Shown in pieces: positions 1 through 11,029 of a DNA stretch of 21,213 nt; position 1 is the first letter of the stretch, and each line of letters opens with the position of its first letter. The stretch spans positions 1 to 21,213 of the forward strand of contig DAOUBP010000087.1 in assembly GCA_034432655.1 (NCBI GenBank), read 5' to 3'. The stretch is from DAOUBP01 sp034432655 (GTDB lineage: Bacteria; Chloroflexota; Anaerolineae; CG2-30-64-16). A model generated the notes under the pieces. It was given only the letters and a program-made list of their open reading frames with translations, was not told where the DNA came from and made no database searches. The translations under genes and the position numbers were made by a program.

Positions 1-1655
1 GGTCATGAAAACAGAGCAATCCTTTGAAACCAAACGTATTGATCACCTCGGCATTGTGGCCGGGATCTGCCACGAGATCGGTCTGATCAAAGCCATCGAT
101 CAGACCGTCGGCCCCAGCGAGCGCAAGGTCAGTTGCGGGGCCGCCGTCCAGGCCATGGTCTTGAATTGTCTGGGTTTCACCAGTCGGGCCCTGTACCTGA
201 TGCCGCAGTACATGAACAACAAGCCGGTCGATCTGCTGATTGCCCCGGCCCTGGTGGCCGAGGATTTCAACGACGACACCCTCGGCCGCAGCCTGGATCA
301 GCTGTTTGAGAGGGGCGTGACCGAGGTTTTCGCCCGGGTGGCCCAGCAGGCGCTGGCGACTTACGGCATCGAGCACCGCTTCTTTCACCTGGACAGCAGC
401 AGTTTCCACCTGCATGGGCAATATGCGGCCGAGGAACCGAACATGGAAGCGGTCGAGATTACCTATGGCTTCTCGAAAGATCATCGGCCGGATCTGAAGC
501 AGGTGGTACTCAACCTGATCACAGGACACCGCTCGCAGCTGCCGGTCTGGATGGAAGCCCTGAGTGGCGACCAGAGCGACAAGGAAAGCTTTCCCAACAC
601 CATCCGGGCCTTCTGCCAGCAGTTGAAGGGCGGGGAGAGCTGTTTCTTCGTGGTGGACAGTGCCCTGTACAGCGCTGGCAACTTGAAGGAATTGGAAGCC
701 ATCCGCTGGCTGACGCGCGTGCCGGAGACCCTGGCCGAGGCCAAGAGGCTGGTGGCAGAGACCGAGCTGAGTGAGATGACGGAGCTGCAGGATGGCTACG
801 CCTACCTGGAGGTTTCCAGCAACTACGGTGGCGTGGCCCAGCGCTGGCTGGTCGTTCACTCACCTCTGGGGGCTCGGCGAGAAGAGAAGAGCCTGCTGCG
901 CCGGGTGGAGAAAGAGGAAAAAGCAGCGCAGACCGCCTGGCGTAAGCTGGTTGCCCAGACTTTCAACTGCCAGGAGGACGCCGAGGCGGCAGTAGCCGAG
1001 GCCCAGAAAAAGTGGAAATATCACCAGGCAGATGCTACAGTCGTGGCGTTGACCGGCTACCCTGGGCGCGGTCGTCCGGCGGCGGGTGCCTCTCCCAGTG
1101 TGCTCGGTTACAAGCTCGAAGGTCAGGTCATCCGTTCAGAGCAAGCCGTACAGTTGGCCCGGCGCTCTCTAGGGCGCTTCGTCCTGGCCACCAACGAGCT
1201 TGATCCGGACAGGCTTTCTGCGGAGGCGATGCTCTCCCAGTACAAGGCCCAGGCGGTCTCGGTCGAGCGCGGCTTTCGCTTCCTGAAGGATCCGCTTTTC
1301 TTCGCTGACAGCCTGTTCCTGAAGAATCCTGGCCGCATTATGGCCCTCATCATGGTCATGGTGCTGGCGTTGCTGGTCTACGCGTTGGCGGAGCGTAAAC
1401 TGCGCCTGCAGTTGGTCGAGACCGGAGAAACGGTACGCAACCAGGTTGGCAAGCCAACCCAGACCCCGACCATGCGCTGGATCTTCCAGCTCTTCGAGGG
1501 GATTGACTTGCTGATCGTAAGCCAAAACGGCCAGGTGGTGAGCCGTCAGGTACTCAACCTGAAGCGGGAACACCTGAGCATACTCAGGCTGCTCGGACCT
1601 CCGGTAGAAAATTGCTACATTCTCGGATTTTAAGGTGCGGAATGTGGGCTTAAGC
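1..1655 (+). mobile_element. IS1634-like insertion sequence, left end outside window
   Basis: The transposase gene fills almost all of this interval. Only four bases precede its start codon, so the left terminal repeat lies before the window. The right end is placed just after the stop codon, where the segment at 1634-1651 (AGGTGCGGAATGTGGGCTT-like) resembles the terminal inverted repeats I recall for this IS group. The exact edge cannot be fixed without the left end and the target duplication. The next transcription signal, a promoter at 1706, lies about 50 bp downstream, so the element abuts the sugar locus without interrupting a visible gene. Confidence 0.65.
5..1633 (+). CDS. IS1634-family (IS4 superfamily) DDE transposase
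   Basis: This is a 542-residue transposase that catalyses cut-and-paste movement of the IS. The N-terminal ~115 residues resemble the DUF4277-type domain found at the start of IS1634-family transposases. The DDE catalytic triad is visible: D130 in FFHLDSSSFHLHG, D218 in FFVVDSALYS, and E421 in VERGFRFLKDP. The last matches the family pattern in which the glutamate precedes a FxFLKDP motif. A hydrophobic stretch (about 444-461) follows the glutamate, as is usual in the family. The length is normal and there is no internal stop or frameshift, so the gene looks intact. The ATG at 5 is the first in frame, but an upstream start outside the window cannot be excluded. It shares the + orientation of the sugar locus, but an intrinsic terminator at 1752-1783 separates it from the GH94 gene. 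Confidence 0.88.
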   Translation: MKTEQSFETKRIDHLGIVAGICHEIGLIKAIDQTVGPSERKVSCGAAVQAMVLNCLGFTSRALYLMPQYMNNKPVDLLIAPALVAEDFNDDTLGRSLDQLFERGVTEVFARVAQQALATYGIEHRFFHLDSSSFHLHGQYAAEEPNMEAVEITYGFSKDHRPDLKQVVLNLITGHRSQLPVWMEALSGDQSDKESFPNTIRAFCQQLKGGESCFFVVDSALYSAGNLKELEAIRWLTRVPETLAEAKRLVAETELSEMTELQDGYAYLEVSSNYGGVAQRWLVVHSPLGARREEKSLLRRVEKEEKAAQTAWRKLVAQTFNCQEDAEAAVAEAQKKWKYHQADATVVALTGYPGRGRPAAGASPSVLGYKLEGQVIRSEQAVQLARRSLGRFVLATNELDPDRLSAEAMLSQYKAQAVSVERGFRFLKDPLFFADSLFLKNPGRIMALIMVMVLALLVYALAERKLRLQLVETGETVRNQVGKPTQTPTMRWIFQLFEGIDLLIVSQNGQVVSRQVLNLKREHLSILRLLGPPVENCYILGF

Positions 1656-1751
1656 AAAACTCATCCGCTGAAGAACTATCGAAGCGCGCACGCGCAAATT
1701 GATTTTTGACAAATCACCACGGCTGGATTAGTATTTAGCCCAAGCCCACAT
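1642..1751. repeat. 10-bp inverted repeat pair at the IS border
   Basis: ATGTGGGCTT at 1642-1651 is matched exactly by its reverse complement AAGCCCACAT at 1742-1751. The first copy lies within the presumed right end of the IS. The second lies beside the transcription start expected from the 1706-1734 promoter. The match does not extend beyond 10 bp. It may be a decayed copy of the opposite IS end, or chance. Confidence 0.4.
1706..1734 (+). promoter_or_regulatory. Sigma70-type promoter for the GH94 operon
   Basis: A perfect -35 box TTGACA (1706-1711) is followed by a 17-bp spacer and a -10 box TAGTAT (1729-1734), one mismatch from TATAAT. The predicted transcription start is near 1741. This is the clearest promoter in the window. 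It sits between the IS and the GH94 gene, in a locally AT-richer stretch of a GC-rich sequence. Confidence 0.7.
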
Positions 1752-1783
1752 GGAGCGTTCTCTAAAGAACTCGCTCCTTTTTT
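1752..1783 (+). terminator. Intrinsic terminator or attenuator
   Basis: GGAGCG (1752-1757) pairs with CGCTCC (1772-1777). An inner TTCT/AGAA helix and a CTAA loop complete the stem, with a 2-nt bulge on the right arm. Six T residues (1778-1783) follow directly. This is the usual shape of a rho-independent terminator. It may simply end transcripts leaving the IS. However, it starts only about ten bases after the predicted start site of the 1706-1734 promoter, so it could also act on the GH94 transcript. Confidence 0.7.
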
Positions 1784-1795
1784 ACCGATACAAAG

Positions 1796-1807
1796 TGAAA
1801 CGTTTCA
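1796..1807. promoter_or_regulatory. LacI-family operator (perfect 12-bp palindrome)
   Basis: TGAAACGTTTCA is a perfect palindrome with the central CG typical of LacI/GalR-family operators. It lies about 55 bp downstream of the predicted transcription start and 59 bp before the GH94 start codon. A repressor bound here would act mainly as a roadblock. The natural candidate is the LacI-family protein encoded at 18617-19642. No second perfect copy was seen in the window. Confidence 0.75.
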
Positions 1808-1865
1808 TGGGCCGCTCCTCACCCCTTGAGGGCAACCTGTTACTGTGAGGTTCAGCAGGACAACC

Positions 1866-4253
1866 ATGACCGGGCGATTTGCTTCCCCTTACGGCTACTT
1901 CTCCGATGACGGCCGGGAATACGTCATCACCACCCCACACACGCCGCGGCCCTGGGGCAACGTGATCAGCAACGGCGACTACGGGATGATGATCTCCCAG
2001 ACCGGCTCCGGCTATAGCTGGCGCGGAAACGCCGGCCAGAATCGCATCACCCGCTCGTTCCAGGACCTGGTGCGCGACAACTGGGGCAAGTACTTCTACA
2101 TCCGCGACCTGGACAGCGGCGCCTTCTGGTCCGCCACCTATAAGCCGGTGATGGCGCCCTACGAACGCTACAGCGCGGCTCACGGCCTCGGGTACTCACG
2201 CTTCACCCACCAGGTGGCGGGCATCGAAAGCGTGCTGACCGTCTTCGTGGCGCCCCAGGACCCGGTCGAGCTCTTCCAACTGACGCTGACCAACCGCAGC
2301 GACAGGACCCGTGTGCTGGATGTTACGTCTTATGTCGAGTGGCTGTTGGGGTTCGCTCCTGACGAACATCGCGAGTTCCACAAGTTGTTCATCGAGACCT
2401 CCGCTGACGTCAGCCTGCGGGCCGTCTTCGCCCGCAAGTGCCTGTGGGGTTTTCCCGATGAACACGGCCGCCACAACAACGTAGATTGGCCCTATACCGC
2501 GTTTATGGCGGTCAGCGCGCCGCTGAAATCGTTCGACGGCGATAAGGAGTCGTTCCTGGGTTTGTACCGCAACGATGACCGGCCGCTGGCCATGGAGCAG
2601 CCGCAACTGGCGGGCCGCATGGGGCGGTTCGGCGACGCCATCGCCGCGTTGCAGGTCGCGCTGACCCTGGCGCCGGGGGAGGCGCAGACGGTAGTCTTCA
2701 CCCTGGGCGCGGCCGAGGACGGCCGGGAGGATGCCCGCGCCCTGATCCTGCGCTATACATCGCCGGAGGGGGCCGCGCAAACCCTGCAGGCCGTGCACCG
2801 CTTCTGGTCCCGTTTCGTGGACACCGAACGGGTGGAAACGCCCGACGACGCGCTGAACTTCATGACCAACACCTGGGCCAAGTACCAGGCCATCTCCTGC
2901 CGGCTGTGGGGCAAATCAGCCTTTTATCAGGTCTCGGCTGGCTACGGTTTCCGCGATCAGCTCCAGGACAGCCAGATCTTCCTGGTGAGCGAGCCGGACT
3001 ACGCGCGCCTGCAGTTGCTGCTGCACGCCGCTCAACAGTTCGTCGAGGGGGACGTGTTGCACTGGTGGTTCTCCATTCGCGGCGGCGGGCCGCGCACCAA
3101 CTGCTCCGATGACCTGCTGTGGCTGCCGTTCATCCTGGACGCCTACCTGAAGGAGACGGCGGACTACAGCATCCTGGACGAGCCGATACCCTACCTGAAC
3201 GGGCCGGCCGAGCCGTTGTACGGCCATTGCAAGCGGGCCATCGAACGCTCCTTCTCCCGTTTCTCCCCGCGCGGCATCCCGCTGATGGGCGACCACGACT
3301 GGAACGACGGCCTTAGCGCCGTCGGCACACTGCTTAAGGGGGAGAGCTTCTGGGTGGCCGAGTTCCTGTACATGATCCTCGGCAACTTCATCCCCCTGGC
3401 CCGCCGCCGCGGGGACGACGCCTTCGCGCGCAAGTGCGAAGACGTGCGCACCAGCCTGCGCGCGGCGATGAACCGTTACGGCTGGGACGGCGCCTGGTAT
3501 CTGCAGGCCACCACTGACGACGGGCTGCCGCTCGGTTCCCATACCAACGACGAAGGCAAAATCTTCCTGATGCCTAACATCTGGGCGGTCATCAGCGGCA
3601 TCGCCGACCCGGACCGCGCGCACACTGCGATGGCGTCGGTCACGCAGTACCTGCTCAAGGATTACGGCACGCTGTTGAACTACCCTGCCTTCACCCGGCC
3701 GCGGCCGGACATCGGGTACGTGACCCGCTACGCGCCCGGCCTGCGCGAAAACGGCGGGGTGTACACGCACGCGGCCACCTGGGCGGTGTGGGCCTACACC
3801 CTTATCGGCCGGCCCGATCTGGCCTACGAGGCCTACCGTCGCATCTGCCCGCCCAACCGCAGCGCCGATATCGAAACCTACAAGGCTGAGCCCTACGTGA
3901 CCCCCGGCAACATTGACGGGCCGCTGTCGCCTTATTACGGTCGCGGGGGCTGGACCTGGTATACCGGCTCGGCGCAGTGGCTGCACCGGGTGGCCACGCA
4001 CTGGATCCTGGGCATCCGGCCGCAGGAAAACGGTTTGCTGGTGGACCCCGCGATCCCGGCGCATTGGCCCGGCTTCAGGGTGACGCGGCGGTTCCGCGGC
4101 GCGGTCTACGTCATCGAGGTTGAGAATCCGCAACATGTTGACCACGGGGTGCGCAGCGTGACCGTTGACGGCCAGCCGTATGCCAGCAACCTGCTCCCCG
4201 TCTTTGCGGACGGCGCCGTCCATCCGGTTAAAATCGTGCTGGGACAGTGCTGA
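1866..4253 (+). CDS. GH94 family beta-glycan phosphorylase, SOGP/cyclic-glucan-synthase-like
   Basis: This 795-residue protein has no signal peptide, so it should be cytoplasmic. GH94 enzymes cleave beta-glucosides with phosphate and yield a sugar 1-phosphate. It starts with the family's YGYFSDDGREYVIT beta-sandwich opening. The (alpha/alpha)6 barrel carries GFRDQLQDS (about 361-369), EGDVLHWW and RTNCSDDLLWLP. The motif DWNDG (478-482) is the site of the general-acid aspartate, most likely D478. H635 in YTHAATW and TGSAQW (700-705) match the phosphate-binding positions of the family. The GFRDQLQDS and EGDVxHWW wording fits the GH94 modules of cyclic beta-1,2-glucan synthase and 1,2-beta-oligoglucan phosphorylase better than cellobiose phosphorylase. 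The protein is much shorter than characterised oligoglucan phosphorylases (about 1,100 residues), so the linkage specificity is inferred. I prefer the ATG at 1866 because AGGA lies five bases upstream; an in-frame GTG at 1845 is the alternative. Confidence 0.88.
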   Translation: MTGRFASPYGYFSDDGREYVITTPHTPRPWGNVISNGDYGMMISQTGSGYSWRGNAGQNRITRSFQDLVRDNWGKYFYIRDLDSGAFWSATYKPVMAPYERYSAAHGLGYSRFTHQVAGIESVLTVFVAPQDPVELFQLTLTNRSDRTRVLDVTSYVEWLLGFAPDEHREFHKLFIETSADVSLRAVFARKCLWGFPDEHGRHNNVDWPYTAFMAVSAPLKSFDGDKESFLGLYRNDDRPLAMEQPQLAGRMGRFGDAIAALQVALTLAPGEAQTVVFTLGAAEDGREDARALILRYTSPEGAAQTLQAVHRFWSRFVDTERVETPDDALNFMTNTWAKYQAISCRLWGKSAFYQVSAGYGFRDQLQDSQIFLVSEPDYARLQLLLHAAQQFVEGDVLHWWFSIRGGGPRTNCSDDLLWLPFILDAYLKETADYSILDEPIPYLNGPAEPLYGHCKRAIERSFSRFSPRGIPLMGDHDWNDGLSAVGTLLKGESFWVAEFLYMILGNFIPLARRRGDDAFARKCEDVRTSLRAAMNRYGWDGAWYLQATTDDGLPLGSHTNDEGKIFLMPNIWAVISGIADPDRAHTAMASVTQYLLKDYGTLLNYPAFTRPRPDIGYVTRYAPGLRENGGVYTHAATWAVWAYTLIGRPDLAYEAYRRICPPNRSADIETYKAEPYVTPGNIDGPLSPYYGRGGWTWYTGSAQWLHRVATHWILGIRPQENGLLVDPAIPAHWPGFRVTRRFRGAVYVIEVENPQHVDHGVRSVTVDGQPYASNLLPVFADGAVHPVKIVLGQC

Positions 4254-4363
4254 AGCACAGAAAGGAGGCGAGCTGCCGGGAAAACGTCTGTACGCCATCT
4301 TCTGTTGGATCAATAGGCGGTAGCATCTCTAAGACCCTTTCCAGACTTACAAGGAGAAGAAGC

Positions 4364-5845
<1,482 letters not shown>

Positions 5846-5858
5846 TTGACCTGCGGCT

Positions 5859-5886
5859 GGGGGCACGGCGGGACTGCCGTGTCCCC
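5859..5886 (+). terminator. Strong stem-loop after the binding-protein gene
   Basis: An 11-bp stem forms between 5859-5869 and 5876-5886 with one G-U wobble and a 6-nt loop. It starts 14 bases after the stop codon of the binding-protein gene. There is no proper T tract after it (only GTTTT at 5892-5896), so it may stabilise or pause the mRNA rather than terminate it fully. Confidence 0.5.
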
Positions 5887-5894
5887 GGCAGCGT

Positions 5895-6290
5895 TTTGGA
5901 ATGCGGCGCCGCAGCGCCGCTTTAGAATGCGGCGCTGTAGCGCCGCTTTGGAATCCAAAGCGGGGACGTGCCCCCGCAAGCCAAAACGGGGACGTGTCCC
6001 CGCAATCCAAAAACGGGGACGTGCCCCCGCAAGCCAAAACAGCGCTTTGGAATGCGGCGCCGCAGCGTCGCTTTGGAATCCAAAGCGGGGACACGTCCCC
6101 GCAAGCCAAAACAGCGCTTTGGAATGCGGCGCTGTAGCGCCGCTTTAGAATGCGGCGCTGTAGCGCCGCTTTGGAATCAAATGCGGGGACACGTCCCCGC
6201 AAGCCAAAACGGGGACGTGTCCCCACAAGCCAAAGCGGGGACACGTCCCCGCAATCCAAAGCGGGGACACGCCCCCGCAATCCAAAAACG
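5895..6290. repeat. Mosaic of two GC-rich palindrome families (5 A + 8 B units)
   Basis: Type A, GCGGCGCYGYAGCGCCGC (18 bp), occurs at 5903-5920, 5929-5946, 6054-6071, 6126-6143 and 6152-6169; the copy at 6054 has one change in its right arm. Type B, GCGGGGACRYGYCCCCGC and close variants, occurs at 5960-5977, 5987-6003, 6014-6030, 6085-6102, 6183-6200, 6210-6226, 6235-6252 and 6261-6278. Units are joined by short AT-richer connectors such as AAGCCAAAAC, AATCCAAA and TTTAGAAT. Where A meets B, the connector with its flanks forms a third palindrome (5943-5963) centred on TTTGGAATCCAAA. With the hairpin at 5859-5886 this accounts for the whole 457-bp gap between the two binding-protein genes. 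Open frames across it reflect low stop-codon content, not genes. Confidence 0.9.
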
Positions 6291-6302
6291 GAGAGGCTTG
6301 TC

Positions 6303-9204
<2,902 letters not shown>

Positions 9205-9215
<11 letters not shown>

Positions 9216-10116
9216 CGGCGTGTTTCGCAAGTGGCTTGAGCGGGAGGGCGGCGCCTATACCTTTATCGCGGCCTATGCCGTGCTGTTCACGATCTTCATC
9301 GTCATCCCGGTGCTGGCCGCATTTGGGCTGTCCTTCACCTTTTTCGATACTATCCAGCTCCCCCGGTGGATCGGGCTGCGTAACTACATCACCCTGATCA
9401 CGCAGGACGACACCTTCATGAAGTACGTCCTGCCCAACACGATCCAGTTTGCGGTGATCGTCGGGCCGGGCGGTTACATGCTGGCTTTCCTGTTGGCCTG
9501 GGTGCTGGCGCAACTGCCCAAGATCCCGCGCACCATCTTCGCCCTGATCCTCTATTCGCCGTCCATGACCTCCGGCGTGGCCATGGCCGTGGTGTGGCGC
9601 ACCCTGTTCAGCGGCGACCAGACCGGTTACCTGAACAGCTTCTTGATGGGCCTGGGGGTCATCCAGGAGCCGATCCAATGGCTGCAGTCACCGCAATATC
9701 TGATGCCCATCATGATCGTGGTCACGCTGTGGAGCAGCATGGGCATCGGCTTCCTGGCCATGCTGGCCGGCATCCTGGACATCAACCCGGAGCTGTACGA
9801 AGCGGCCAACCTGGACGGCATGGGCAGCCGCTGGCAGGAGATCTTCTACATCACCATCCCCTCCATGAAGCCGCAGATGCTGTTCGGCGCGGTGATGGCC
9901 ATTGTCGGCACCTTCCAGGCCGGCGCGATCGGGGTGACCCTCTCCGGCAGCAACCCGACCCCCCAGTATGCCGGCCAGTTGATCGTCAACCACATCGAGG
10001 ACTACGGCTTCTTACGCTACGAGATGGGTTACGCGGCCGCCGTTTCGGTGGTCCTGTTGTTGATGGTGCTTTTCTTTGCCCGGCTGGCCAACCGGCTGTT
10101 TGCCAGTGAGAAGTGA
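9205..10116 (+). CDS. Sugar ABC transporter permease, MalF/UgpA type (first pair)
   Basis: This 303-residue inner-membrane permease has about six transmembrane segments; the first spans about residues 18-42. It carries the EAA loop that contacts the ATPase, from E199 (EAANLDGMGSRWQEIFYITIP). The start codon lies inside the 3' end of the giant binding-protein gene, with AAGGTGG-like sequence just before it, so the two are probably translationally coupled and work together. It is followed after 7 bp by its partner. No ATPase gene is present in the window, as expected for family 1 sugar transporters that share an MsmK/UgpC-type ATPase. Confidence 0.93.
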
Positions 10117-10123
10117 GGTGAGC

Positions 10124-11029
10124 ATGCGCCGAGGCTGGTTCCGTCGCTATACCGGGGTGCGCAACCGCGGCATCAACCCACAGGGCTTTCACGTCAGCCA
10201 GCTCAAATTCTATCTGTTGTTGCTGCCGCTGGCGGTTGTCATGCTCCTGCCGATCATCTATATCTTTTCCAGCGCGTTCAAGCCGCCGGATGAGCTTTTC
10301 GCCTATCCGCCACGCTTCTTCGTGACCAACCCGACGCTGAAGAACTTCACCGATCTCTTTTCCCGGATGTCCAACTCTGGCATCCCGGCCAGCCGCTACC
10401 TGTTCAACAGCCTGGCCATCACGGCCGTCACGGTAGTCGCTTCGATCGTCGTCTCCAGCACAGCGGCCTTTGCCCTGTCCAAGAAGCGTTTCGGGCTTAA
10501 GCAGACCCTGTTCGCGGTCAACACCGTGGCGTTGATGTTCGTGCCCATCGCGGTGACGATCCCGCGCTTTCTCATCATCCAGAGGCTGCACCTGCTCGAC
10601 ACCTTCTGGGTCCACGTGCTGCCTGTCCTGGCGATGCCGGTTGGCGTGTTCCTGCTCAAGCAGTTCATTGACACCGTCCCCGATGAGGTACTGGACGCGG
10701 CCCAGGTGGACGGCGCGTCCGATTGGTTGATCTACTCGCGCATCATCTTGCCCATGATCAGGCCGGCCATCGCCACCATCGCCATCCTGACCTTCCAGGC
10801 GGCCTGGAACAACGCGGAGACTTCTACGCTTTATGTCAATAGCGAGAGCTTAAAAACCTTCGCCTTCTACCTGAACACGTTGACCACCACAGCAACCGGC
10901 GCCAACGCGGTGGCAGGGCAAGGTATCGCGGCCGCGGCCGCGCTCATCATGTTCCTGCCCAACCTGATCATTTTCATCTTCCTGCAAAGCCAGGTGATGA
11001 GCACGATGTCGCATTCGGGGTTGAAATGA
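10124..11029 (+). CDS. Sugar ABC transporter permease, MalG/UgpE type (first pair)
   Basis: This 301-residue permease is the second half of the first heterodimer. The N-terminal helix (LKFYLLLLPLAVVMLLPIIYIFSSAFK) and the ELFAYPPRF segment after it are typical of MalG-like subunits. The EAA loop is DAAQVDGASDWLIYSRIILP, starting at D191. The ATG at 10124 is chosen over upstream in-frame codons because GAGGTG (10115-10120) precedes it at the right distance. The stop codon overlaps the next start as ATGA. Confidence 0.93.
   Translation: MRRGWFRRYTGVRNRGINPQGFHVSQLKFYLLLLPLAVVMLLPIIYIFSSAFKPPDELFAYPPRFFVTNPTLKNFTDLFSRMSNSGIPASRYLFNSLAITAVTVVASIVVSSTAAFALSKKRFGLKQTLFAVNTVALMFVPIAVTIPRFLIIQRLHLLDTFWVHVLPVLAMPVGVFLLKQFIDTVPDEVLDAAQVDGASDWLIYSRIILPMIRPAIATIAILTFQAAWNNAETSTLYVNSESLKTFAFYLNTLTTTATGANAVAGQGIAAAAALIMFLPNLIIFIFLQSQVMSTMSHSGLK

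Noticed and set aside
1845..1865. GTG start at 1845 for the GH94 gene
   Set aside because: It would add seven residues, but the best ribosome site (AGGA) is placed for the ATG at 1866, which also fits the usual start of the family. It is kept as an alternative only.
4278..4292. GGAAAACGTCTG before the binding-protein gene as an operator
   Set aside because: It shares little more than AAACGT with the 1796 operator and has no dyad symmetry; no clear promoter accompanies it.
2916..4313. 465-residue open frame on the minus strand opposite the GH94 gene, and similar long minus-strand frames elsewhere
   Set aside because: These are mirror frames of GC-rich genes, with Arg/Gly/Val/His-rich translations and no recognisable domain. 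The + strand genes have clear family motifs.
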